Translations under genes and position numbers: made by a program
The notes under the pieces: generated by a model
What the model was told of the DNA's origin: nothing
Databases searched by the model: none
The model's input: the letters and a program-made list of their open reading frames with translations, nothing else
Shown here: piece after piece, positions 1-5,778 of the stretch
Position numbering within the stretch: the stretch's first letter is position 1
How the letters are laid out: every line of letters starts with the position of its first letter
Assembly: GCA_937891895.1 (NCBI GenBank)
Contig: CALATN010000164.1
Coordinates: 1 to 8,939, forward strand
Direction: 5' to 3'
From: an uncultured Clostridia bacterium
GTDB taxonomy: Bacteria; Bacillota; Clostridia; Oscillospirales; Ruminococcaceae
Length of the DNA: 8,939 bases

Positions 1-2
1 TT

Positions 3-386
3 TCAGGAGAGTTCGTATCATTCAAAAAAGGGCAAGTGCTACTGCGTGAGCACACTTCCACTGATAAGCTTGGAATAATTCTTTCCAATAATCCATCAAA
101 TTGGTTTACTGTGACAGAAATTGTTGACGGAAATTATGTTGCAATGGTAAATGTTGACGGTCAGAAAATGATTACAGGCCGTTCAATGCGTGAATCGATT
201 CTCAATTATAAGCTCAAGAGTACCGCATTTGAGGTTACATACAGCGATGGTTACTTCATTTTTACTACATACGGCTATGGCCACGGAGTAGGAATGAGCC
301 AGAACGGTGCGAATATTCTTGCAAAGCAGGGCTATACTTACGAACAGATACTCAAACATTATTTTACGGGAATTGAAGTGCTATGA
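3..386 (+). CDS. spoIID: SpoIID/LytB-domain protein, C-terminal part (5' end outside window)
   Basis: The reading frame is open from base 3 with no stop upstream, so this is the C-terminal 127 or so residues of a longer protein. The GTG at 36 is internal, not a start. Seen: the segment GYGHGVGMSQNGANILAKQG close to the C-terminus, followed by Y-x-x-I-L-x-H-Y-F-T-G. This is the hallmark C-terminal motif of the SpoIID/LytB domain. Family knowledge: SpoIID is a lytic transglycosylase that cleaves glycan strands in peptidoglycan already stripped of stem peptides by SpoIIP, driving engulfment of the forespore; it is a membrane-anchored mother-cell protein under sigma-E in Bacillus. The catalytic Glu and the anchor lie upstream of the window. 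The stop TGA overlaps the pdp ATG (ATGA). It could instead be a LytB-type amidase enhancer or another SpoIID paralogue; the fragment cannot tell these apart. Confidence 0.85.
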   Translation, partial: SGEFVSFKKGQVLLREHTSTDKLGIILSNNPSNWFTVTEIVDGNYVAMVNVDGQKMITGRSMRESILNYKLKSTAFEVTYSDGYFIFTTYGYGHGVGMSQNGANILAKQGYTYEQILKHYFTGIEVL

Positions 387-1687
387 CTATTTATGAAATA
401 ATTACCAAGAAAAAGCATAACGCTGAATTAAGTACAGAGGAAATCAATTGGGTTGTTGCCGGATATGTGTCCGGCAGCATTCCCGACTACCAGATGTCTG
501 CACTTTTGATGGCGATATGCTTTTGTTCATTATCGGACAGAGAAACAACAGACCTGACTATGGCAATGGCAAGGTCAGGCGATATGATTAAGCCTGAAAC
601 AGGCGGGTTTAACGTCGATAAGCACAGTACAGGCGGAGTAGGTGATAAAACGACACTTATCGTAGCACCAATCGTCGCTGCCTGCGGAGTCTGCGTACCC
701 AAAATGTCGGGCAGAGGCCTTGGACATACAGGTGGTACAATTGATAAGCTTGAGTCAATCCCAGGTTTTGAAACAGAAATACCTTTCGAAAAGTTTGTTG
801 ACAATGTAAAAAAAGCAGGTCTTGCTGTTGCAGGACAAACAGGTTCATTGGTACCTGCTGATAAGAAAATCTACGCACTGCGCAATGCAACTGCTACTGT
901 TGATAGTATACCTCTTATATGTTCATCAATTATGAGCAAGAAGCTTGCAACAGGTGCCGACGGAATTGTCCTTGATGTCAAGGTGGGCGATGGTGCATTT
1001 ATGAAAACCTACGACGAAGCTGAAAAGCTTGCCGAAGCAATGGTGCGTGTGGGTAAGCTTGCTGGAAGAAAGTGTGTCGCAGTTATTACAGATATGGAAA
1101 AGCCGTTGGGACGTGCTGTAGGTAATTCACTTGAGGTAATCGAAGCAATTGAAGCACTTAAAGGAAATGCCCCCGATGATTTGATGGAAGTATCACTTGT
1201 ACTTGCTACGGAAATGCTCTATACGGCAGGAAAGGGCAGCTCTGAAGAATGCAGAAAAATGGCTGAAGAAGCCGTTTCAAGCGGAAAGGCACTTGCTAAA
1301 CTGCGTGAAATGATTGAATTGCAGGGCGGTAAACCTGACGTTATTGATAACTATAAGCTTTTTGAACAGCCAAAACGTTCAAAAGAAATATTAGCTGATA
1401 AGGACGGATATATAGCAGGGATTTCCTGCGAAAAAACAGGGCTTATCTCTCTTAAACTCGGTGCAGGACGTGAAACCAAGGAGTCGGATATTGATTTTAC
1501 AGCGGGAATAATTTTTGACAAAACCGTCGGAGATAAGGTTTCGGCGGGTGATAGGCTTGCTACGCTTTACACTTCCACTGAATGTGATATGGAAGAAATT
1601 GCTGAGGAATTTGCATCTGTTTTCACTTTTAATGCCGAAAAAACATCCACAGAAAAAATTGTAAAAAAAATTATAAAAGGGTATTGA
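383..1687 (+). CDS. pdp: Pyrimidine-nucleoside phosphorylase
   Basis: Reversible phosphorolysis of uridine, deoxyuridine and thymidine to the free base plus (deoxy)ribose-1-phosphate; a cytosolic homodimer for nucleoside salvage. Seen: 434 residues, the usual length for Bacillus-type PyNP (about 433). The phosphate-binding segment KHSTGGVGDKT is at residues 80-90. The family signature SGRGLGHTGGTIDKLE is at 109-124. R167, S182 and K186 keep the spacing of the pyrimidine-contacting R171, S186 and K190 of E. coli thymidine phosphorylase. The C-terminal PYNP_C-like domain covers roughly 345-425. The start ATG overlaps the upstream SpoIID-family stop codon (ATGA) and has only a weak Shine-Dalgarno, so translational coupling is likely. 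The TGA stop lies inside the -35 box of the next gene's promoter. Thymidine phosphorylase (deoA) is the alternative name, but in Firmicutes this branch has the broader PyNP specificity. Confidence 0.95.
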   Translation: MTIYEIITKKKHNAELSTEEINWVVAGYVSGSIPDYQMSALLMAICFCSLSDRETTDLTMAMARSGDMIKPETGGFNVDKHSTGGVGDKTTLIVAPIVAACGVCVPKMSGRGLGHTGGTIDKLESIPGFETEIPFEKFVDNVKKAGLAVAGQTGSLVPADKKIYALRNATATVDSIPLICSSIMSKKLATGADGIVLDVKVGDGAFMKTYDEAEKLAEAMVRVGKLAGRKCVAVITDMEKPLGRAVGNSLEVIEAIEALKGNAPDDLMEVSLVLATEMLYTAGKGSSEECRKMAEEAVSSGKALAKLREMIELQGGKPDVIDNYKLFEQPKRSKEILADKDGYIAGISCEKTGLISLKLGAGRETKESDIDFTAGIIFDKTVGDKVSAGDRLATLYTSTECDMEEIAEEFASVFTFNAEKTSTEKIVKKIIKGY

Positions 1688-1712
1688 CATTTAATATTAT
1701 ATGTAGTATAAT
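1684..1712 (+). promoter_or_regulatory. Sigma-A promoter with perfect consensus for the zinc-ribbon gene
   Basis: TTGACA (1684-1689), 17-base spacer, TATAAT (1707-1712): both hexamers match the sigma-A consensus exactly at optimal spacing. The -35 box contains the pdp stop codon (TGA 1685-1687). Transcription should start near 1719, giving a leader of about 54 bases. This makes the downstream gene its own, probably strongly expressed, transcription unit. Confidence 0.88.
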
Positions 1713-1772
1713 ATTGTTGTCAAGCAAAATAGAAGAATATCCACATACAAATTTTGAATGGAGGAATTTATA

Positions 1773-2228
1773 ATGAGCGATATCATCAAAAAAATTACTG
1801 ACACAATCACAGAGACAGGTAAGAACGTAGGCGAAAAGACAAAGCAGGTTGGCAATACTGCAAAGCTGAACGCAAAGATTATTTCTTCTGAGCGTTCCAT
1901 CAGCGAAAATTATACACTTATCGGTAAGTATTACTATGATATGTATAAGGAAAACCCTGATGCAGACATTGCAGAAGCAGTTAATTCAGTAACAGCTTCC
2001 CTCGAAACAATTGCTGAAATGAAGGAGCAGATTCTTGCTCTCAAGGGTCTTGTAAAGTGCAGCTGCGGTGCAAATTGTCCAATCGAAGATACATTCTGCG
2101 GCAAGTGCGGTGCAAAGCTTGAAAAGCCTGAGCCAATCGTTGAAGAAAAAACAGAAGAAGCTTCCGAAGAAAAGGCAGACATCGAAATTGTTGTTGCTGA
2201 AGAAGCTGAAGAAACAACAGAAGAATAA
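1773..2228 (+). CDS. Zinc-ribbon protein of unknown function with acidic tail
   Basis: A 151-residue soluble protein that I cannot assign to a named function. The start is ATG 1773 because GGAGG (1760-1764) sits 8 bases before it; an in-frame ATG at 1758 overlaps the ribosome binding site and is unlikely. Seen in order: a Lys-rich, probably helical or coiled-coil stretch (about 1-95, with the Tyr cluster IGKYYYDMY at 50-58); a zinc-ribbon-like knuckle at 96-115 (C96, C98, C102, C109, C112; the second half FCGKCG is canonical, the first half CSCG is compressed); then an extremely Glu-rich tail (about 118-151) with no membrane segment. Similar small zinc-ribbon proteins are frequent in Clostridia. 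It has its own consensus promoter and ends in a strong terminator, so it is monocistronic. Translation of the frame is secure; a role is not proposed. Confidence 0.85.
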   Translation: MSDIIKKITDTITETGKNVGEKTKQVGNTAKLNAKIISSERSISENYTLIGKYYYDMYKENPDADIAEAVNSVTASLETIAEMKEQILALKGLVKCSCGANCPIEDTFCGKCGAKLEKPEPIVEEKTEEASEEKADIEIVVAEEAEETTEE

Positions 2229-2234
2229 AAAAGT

Positions 2235-2272
2235 AAATGCCCCCATGGACTGAAGCCGTGGGGGCATTTTTT
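2235..2272. terminator. Bidirectional intrinsic terminator between convergent genes
   Basis: A 14-bp stem (2235-2248 with 2256-2269, one G-U pair, five consecutive G-C pairs) has a 7-base loop. On the + strand it runs into TTTTTT (2267-2272). On the - strand it is followed by TTTACTTTTTT, from the A-rich stretch at 2227-2237. It lies 6 bases past the zinc-ribbon gene stop and 1 base past the stop of the reverse-strand 56-residue gene, so it serves both. Confidence 0.9.
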
Positions 2273-2441
2273 ATATTACAGTATATTCAAGATTTTCCCA
2301 GAGCAGGCGAGTGCCCTCGTCTGTTTCCTCAGGGAGCAGTGCGCGTGCAACAAGAACAGTGTCATCACTGACAATGTCAGTACGCTTCAGCACAGCGTAA
2401 TCTCCGTCAATTTTGATAACAACATATTCAAAAGGACCCAT
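2271..2441 (-). CDS. Small DUF3006-like protein, 56 residues
   Basis: The start is the ATG at 2441-2439. GGAGG (2448-2452 on the reverse strand) lies 6 bases upstream, and the rqcP stop codon ends 1 base before the ATG. A longer frame would reach back into rqcP and is not needed. Seen: the N-terminus MGPFEYVVIKIDGDYAVLKR, then ALLPEETDEGT near the middle and an aromatic end (LLWENLEYTVI). The pattern D-G-D-Y-A-V-L followed by L-L-P and D/E-E-G resembles the small DUF3006 family, whose function is unknown; this assignment is from memory of the pattern and is tentative. The tight spacing to rqcP means co-transcription and probable translational coupling. In other Firmicutes yabP and yabQ often occupy this place, but this protein is too short and unlike YabP. 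Confidence 0.75.
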   Translation of the reverse strand: MGPFEYVVIKIDGDYAVLKRTDIVSDDTVLVARALLPEETDEGTRLLWENLEYTVI

Positions 2442-2442
2442 C

Positions 2443-2688
2443 TCAATCCTCCACAACAATGTAGTTGTCAGCGGCATTTTCCTTAGTTGCATATTCAGTA
2501 ACATTAGTTACCTTAACCTTAATGGGCTTCATACCGAGATTGATTTCAATAATATCATCAACCTTTACATCATATGAAGCACGTGCAATTTTGCCGTTTA
2601 CGGAAATTTTACCTGCGTCGCAGGCTTCGTTTGCAATAGTACGTCTTTTTATAAGACGTGTAACCTTGAGATATTTGTCAAGGCGCAT
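2443..2688 (-). CDS. rqcP: RqcP, S4-domain ribosome quality-control factor
   Basis: An 81-residue S4 RNA-binding protein (YabO/Hsp15 family). In Bacillus, RqcP binds stalled 50S-peptidyl-tRNA complexes and, with RqcH, supports alanine tailing of the nascent chain. Seen: the N-terminus MRLDKYLKVTRLIKRR is the diagnostic start of the S4 fold in this subfamily, with Arg15-Arg16 in the position known to contact RNA. It is followed by A-x-x-A-C-x-A-G-K-I-S-V-N-G-K and a beta-strand C-terminus. The reverse-strand ribosome binding site AGGAGT (2695-2700) is 6 bases from the ATG. It follows mazG and hup, as in Clostridium genomes, but a terminator hairpin (2711-2744) lies just upstream and leaves no room for a separate promoter, so expression should come from read-through. 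The 56-residue gene follows after 1 base. Confidence 0.93.
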   Translation of the reverse strand: MRLDKYLKVTRLIKRRTIANEACDAGKISVNGKIARASYDVKVDDIIEINLGMKPIKVKVTNVTEYATKENAADNYIVVED

Positions 2689-2710
2689 AAAATCACTCCT
2701 AATAGTACAA

Positions 2711-2744
2711 TAAAAAGAGCAGACGGAACAAATCCTGTCTGCTC
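2711..2744 (-). terminator. Intrinsic terminator or attenuator between hup and rqcP
   Basis: A 10-bp stem on the reverse strand (2735-2744 with 2717-2726, one G-U pair, 8-base loop) has GAGCAGAC/GTCTGCTC as its core, followed by TTTTTA (2716-2711). It lies 23 bases after the hup stop. Because it precedes rqcP within the same transcription direction, it probably lowers rqcP and downstream expression relative to hup rather than ending the operon. Confidence 0.8.
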
Positions 2745-2767
2745 GTACATTTTATAGTAATTGTTAA

Positions 2768-3046
2768 TTACTTAGCGTCAACAGCATCCTTGAGAGCCTT
2801 ACCAGCCTTGAAAGCAGGAGCCTTCTTTGCAGGAACCTTGATCTTTTCCTTAGTTCTTGGGTTGATAGCTTCCTTAGCGCTTCTTTCACGAACTTCAAAT
2901 GTACCGAAACCAACGATCTGAACCTTGTCACCCTTTACGAGAGCGTCTGTGATAGATGCTACTACAGCGTTGAGGGACTTTTCAGCGTCCTTCTTAGTAA
3001 GACCGCCCTTTTCTGCGATTGCATTGATAAGTTCTGCCTTTGTCAT
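2768..3046 (-). CDS. hup: HU-family DNA-binding protein
   Basis: A 92-residue nucleoid protein that bends and compacts DNA without strong sequence preference, acting as a homodimer. The start is the ATG at 3046-3044, because GGAGG (3055-3059, reverse strand) is 8 bases upstream and the protein then begins MTKAELINAIAEKGG, the normal HU N-terminus; an upstream in-frame ATG would add 12 non-homologous residues. Seen: helical N-terminal dimer half (1-44), the signature GFGTFEVRERSAKEA at 46-60, the DNA-intercalating N62-P63 at the tip of the beta arm, and the basic arm (K66-K75). Length fits the family (90-92). It sits between mazG and rqcP, the clostridial arrangement. The codons are those of a highly expressed gene. 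No convincing promoter is visible immediately upstream, so it may be read from the mazG promoter. A terminator follows. Confidence 0.95.
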   Translation of the reverse strand: MTKAELINAIAEKGGLTKKDAEKSLNAVVASITDALVKGDKVQIVGFGTFEVRERSAKEAINPRTKEKIKVPAKKAPAFKAGKALKDAVDAK

Positions 3047-3084
3047 TTTAACTACCTCCATAAATTTAATGGGTAACCCCATTT

Positions 3085-3876
3085 TTATTTTTCTTTTGCC
3101 TTACGCCAATAAACGTCAAGCTCATTTATGTTAAGGGATTTCATATCAATCCCGTCACATCTTACCATTTCTTCAGTTTCCTTGAAACGTTTCATAAACT
3201 TTTCAGTAGAACGTGTAAGTGCTTCCTCAGCATCACATTTTGTATGTCTTGCAAGATTGGTACAGGAAAACAGCACATCACCAAGTTCATCCTCAATACA
3301 TTCTTGATTTCCCTCTGCAATAGCCTCCTTAAGCTCAGCAATTTCAGCCTCAAGACAATCAAGAACCTGAGCAACATTTTCAAAATCCATATTTGCACGT
3401 TCAGCACGCTTGCCGACCTTCTGAGCACGCATAAGAGCGGGAAGTGCAGTGCAGACACTTTCCAGTGTTTCATAATATGTTTCTTGTCCCTTGGTCTGCT
3501 GCTTGATGTCATTCCAGTTTTTCAGAACCTCATCACTTGTTTCAGCAACAACATCAGCAAAAACATGGGGATGACGAATAACAAGCTTCTGACAAACCTC
3601 ATCAACAACATCATCGAAACAGAAACTGCCTTTTTCTTCCTCAATACGAGCATGGAAAATGACCTGTAAAAGTACATCACCAAGCTCCTCACGAAGCAAA
3701 GCAGTGTCTTCAAGGTCAATAGCTTCAACAGCTTCATAGACCTCCTCAAGGAAATCCTTTCTTATAGACTGATGAGTCTGTTCCTTATCCCACGGACAAC
3801 CATTTTCAGAGCGGAGAATTTCCATAATCCGAAGCATATCATTTATATCGTATCTCTTTTTGAGAACAAAATTCAT
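3085..3876 (-). CDS. mazG: Nucleoside triphosphate pyrophosphohydrolase MazG
   Basis: It hydrolyses (d)NTPs to NMP and pyrophosphate in the cytosol, removing excess or aberrant nucleotides. Seen: 263 residues with two tandem MazG repeats. In the first, the E-x-x-E/E-x-x-D metal ligands are E45, E48, E64 and D67, within LREELGDVLLQVIFHAR (61-77). In the second they are E178, E181, E197 and D200, within EDELGDVLFSCTNLARH (195-211). The N-terminal G-C-P-W-D-K-E-Q-T-H segment (26-35) is typical. Many Firmicutes fuse MazG to an N-terminal tetrapyrrole-methylase domain (YabN); that domain is absent here, so the protein has the E. coli architecture. The ATG at 3876-3874 has GGAGG (3883-3887) 6 bases upstream. 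A candidate promoter lies between it and the flippase gene. hup follows 38 bases after the stop. Confidence 0.95.
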   Translation of the reverse strand: MNFVLKKRYDINDMLRIMEILRSENGCPWDKEQTHQSIRKDFLEEVYEAVEAIDLEDTALLREELGDVLLQVIFHARIEEEKGSFCFDDVVDEVCQKLVIRHPHVFADVVAETSDEVLKNWNDIKQQTKGQETYYETLESVCTALPALMRAQKVGKRAERANMDFENVAQVLDCLEAEIAELKEAIAEGNQECIEDELGDVLFSCTNLARHTKCDAEEALTRSTEKFMKRFKETEEMVRCDGIDMKSLNINELDVYWRKAKEK

Positions 3877-3923
3877 AAATAACCTCCGAACTTAATTGCA
3901 CACGCAAAAATGGTACATTTAAT

Positions 3924-3952
3924 ATATTAACCTATAAATGAAATAAATTCAA
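3924..3952 (-). promoter_or_regulatory. Candidate sigma-A promoter for mazG-hup-rqcP
   Basis: On the reverse strand, TTGAAT (3952-3947), a 17-base spacer and TAATAT (3929-3924) lie in the 93-base AT-rich gap between the flippase gene stop and mazG. Each hexamer matches consensus at 4 of 6 positions. The position suits a start near 3917 and a leader of about 40 bases. AT-rich gaps often give such matches, so this is modest evidence. Confidence 0.4.
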
Positions 3953-3969
3953 GGGTTTTTTCAAAATTT

Positions 3970-5622
3970 TTAAGAAATTAGCAATTTTAACGTACTTTTC
4001 GTAAAAATGCCCAATAAATAGCCAAATAATATGTAAATAATTACCCCAACAAAAATGGAAATAAATAACACGAGTGACGTATTTAAGGCGTTTGACAGTA
4101 CATTTTCAACAAGCTTGGCTGAAACGCAACACATCACAGAACAGTGACATAATTTACATAATTTAACAAAAATCATTTGTTTTGTTATGCCTGTCAGTGT
4201 CACCATATAATATATAGATGCTGAAAATATAAAAATATAGCACATAAGAGTGGCAATGGCCGCACCTGAAATATTGATTTTCGGTATTGGAACAAGCAAA
4301 AGATTTCCAATAAGCTTTATTACAACTCCCACCAACATTATCCTTACAGGAAGCTCAGGTCTGCCCGCTGCCTGCAATACAGAAAAAATTGTGGAGGATA
4401 AGCATAGAAACATAACGGCAGCACCAAGAACAGACATTGCACTGATGCATAATTCTGCCTCAAGAGGTCTTGATGAAAATAGAAAATTAAGAATTTCCCC
4501 TGATAATGTCATTATTCCGAATGCTGACGGAATACTGATTATTGCTGTAGAAAGGATAGCTTTTTCAACGTTTTGCCTGATAGCAACGCGGTCATTTGCA
4601 GCAAAAGCTTCGGATAGAGAAGGAAAAATTCCTTTTCCAAACATATTTGTAAATGATGGTACAAGATTAAATACTGTCACAGCAAGCCCCGTAAAGCTTC
4701 CGTATAAAAAATTGGGCAATGAAGAAATATCCTTGCCGGCAGTCATATCAATGAAATAATCAGGATTTGCTGAAACAGCCCTGTCAAGTGAACGGGTAAC
4801 TGTTATAAGGTCAATAAGTGATGTAAGATTTGTTACAAGAGCACCTGCTGCCACAGGAATAGCAATTTCAGAAAGCTGTCTGATAATATTTCTGCTGCTG
4901 TCAGTTTCCTTGGAGGTAGACAATTTGAGTTGTTCAGGTGTAATTCCGTCACCGCATAGCTTATCACGGACTATCAGGAACAAAGTTCCTGCTGCAGAAG
5001 AAAGGCTTATACCAAGTATAGCTGCTGAAGCTGCAAGTGCGTTTGAATTACAATTATCGAAAAAAAGGCACAGCTTTTCTGTTTTTTCCGGATTGTCAAT
5101 CACGTAAATACATAACGAAAGTCCTGCAAATAGCTTTACAATTCCTTCAATTATCTGAGAAAAAGCTGTTGGAAACATATTGCGAAGACCTTCATAATAA
5201 CCGCGGTAAACAGAGGTAATACAGCAGAAAAAGATTGATGGTGCAATCATCAGCACGGACGGTACGGTTTCAGCTTCACCGCTGAATAAACAAAAAGGAT
5301 ATGCTATAAGCAAAAGAATAATTGTAAAAGCAAGTCCTGTTGCGCCAAAGAAAATCAGTGAATAAGTTTTAATACGGCGAATGTTTGCAAAACGCATACA
5401 AGCTGAATTTTCTGCAACAAGTCTTGCAACTGCCGTGGGAAGTCCTGTAACAGATATTGCGTAAACTGTCATAAAAATTCCGTACGCACCCGAAAAATAA
5501 CCCATACCCGTGCCCCCGAGCATATTGGCAAGCGGTATGCGGAATAATGCACCTATCAGCTTTGTAACGACAGCTGAGACAATGAGAATTGCCGAACTGA
5601 AAATGAAGGTTTGTTTTTTCAA
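3970..5622 (-). CDS. spoVB: SpoVB/YabM-type MOP-superfamily lipid flippase
   Basis: A 550-residue polytopic membrane protein with about 14 hydrophobic segments. Seen: the N-terminus has a helix at 8-30 ending in TKLIGALFRIPLANMLG (20-36), then G-x-G-Y-F-x-x-A-Y-G-I-F, and the family block RGYYEGLRNMFPTAFSQIIE (140-159). These are typical of the SpoVB branch of oligosaccharidyl-lipid flippases. Family knowledge: SpoVB is thought to move lipid-linked precursors for the spore cortex across the mother-cell membrane. YabM, the paralogue next to mazG in Bacillus, is less well defined, and this gene has the YabM position. The start is TTG (5622-5620), with AAAGGGG (5630-5636) 7 bases upstream. A two-codon ATG-TTT-TGA frame at 5627-5619 overlaps it out of frame and may reduce initiation. 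A sigma-E-like promoter lies upstream, which would fit a sporulation role. Confidence 0.88.
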   Translation of the reverse strand: MKKQTFIFSSAILIVSAVVTKLIGALFRIPLANMLGGTGMGYFSGAYGIFMTVYAISVTGLPTAVARLVAENSACMRFANIRRIKTYSLIFFGATGLAFTIILLLIAYPFCLFSGEAETVPSVLMIAPSIFFCCITSVYRGYYEGLRNMFPTAFSQIIEGIVKLFAGLSLCIYVIDNPEKTEKLCLFFDNCNSNALAASAAILGISLSSAAGTLFLIVRDKLCGDGITPEQLKLSTSKETDSSRNIIRQLSEIAIPVAAGALVTNLTSLIDLITVTRSLDRAVSANPDYFIDMTAGKDISSLPNFLYGSFTGLAVTVFNLVPSFTNMFGKGIFPSLSEAFAANDRVAIRQNVEKAILSTAIISIPSAFGIMTLSGEILNFLFSSRPLEAELCISAMSVLGAAVMFLCLSSTIFSVLQAAGRPELPVRIMLVGVVIKLIGNLLLVPIPKINISGAAIATLMCYIFIFSASIYYMVTLTGITKQMIFVKLCKLCHCSVMCCVSAKLVENVLSNALNTSLVLFISIFVGVIIYILFGYLLGIFTKSTLKLLIS

Positions 5623-5648
5623 AACATCGCCCCTTTGATTTTTTCTAA

Positions 5649-5675
5649 ATTTTATGTTGCTTATGACAGAAATAT
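5649..5675 (-). promoter_or_regulatory. Sigma-E-like promoter for the flippase gene
   Basis: On the reverse strand, ATATTT (5675-5670), a 13-base spacer and CATAAAAT (5656-5649) resemble the mother-cell sigma-E pattern (ATATTT, 13-15 bases, CATACAAT), with one mismatch in the -10. The predicted start lies just before the ribosome binding site at 5636. Bacillus spoVB is a known sigma-E gene. A vegetative alternative on the same strand is CTGTCA (5706-5701), 17 bases, TATAAC (5683-5678). Confidence 0.45.
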
Positions 5676-5685
5676 GTGTTATAAT
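5657..5685 (+). promoter_or_regulatory. Candidate upstream promoter of trpS (extended -10)
   Basis: TTGCTT (5657-5662), a 17-base spacer and TATAAT (5680-5685) with the extended TGT at 5677-5679. The perfect extended -10 makes up for the weak -35. The start would be near 5692, so the palindrome at 5699-5718 would lie at the beginning of the transcript. Confidence 0.5.
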
Positions 5686-5698
5686 AATTGATAATTGC

Positions 5699-5718
5699 CC
5701 TGACAGATAATTGTCAGG
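5699..5718. repeat. Perfect inverted repeat in the spoVB-trpS divergent region
   Basis: CCTGACA, a 6-base loop GATAAT, then TGTCAGG. An 8-base direct repeat GATAATTG starts at 5690 and again at 5706, entering the palindrome. There is no T-run directly after the stem, so it is not a standard terminator. It could be an operator serving both directions or a 5' leader hairpin of the trpS mRNA. No regulator can be named from it. Confidence 0.6.
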
Positions 5719-5724
5719 AAAGAA

Positions 5725-5754
5725 TTAACAGTAATTTTTTTACACTATTATTAT
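5725..5754 (+). promoter_or_regulatory. Candidate proximal promoter of trpS
   Basis: TTAACA (5725-5730), an 18-base spacer and TATTAT (5749-5754): 5 of 6 matches in each box. A start near 5761 would leave a leader of about 18 bases that just includes the GAGAGG ribosome binding site (5764-5769). The tract around it is AT-rich, which lowers certainty about the exact register. Confidence 0.45.
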
Positions 5755-5778
5755 AGTATAGTAGAGAGGATTGATAAT

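Noticed and set aside
3068..3083. Small hairpin AATGGG-GTTA-CCCATT between mazG and hup on the reverse strand
   Set aside because: Only 6 bp, with no T-run in the direction of transcription; at most an mRNA stability element.
4250..4759. A 169-codon forward frame inside the flippase gene
   Set aside because: It is antisense to well-conserved transmembrane coding sequence, has no ribosome binding site and resembles no family.
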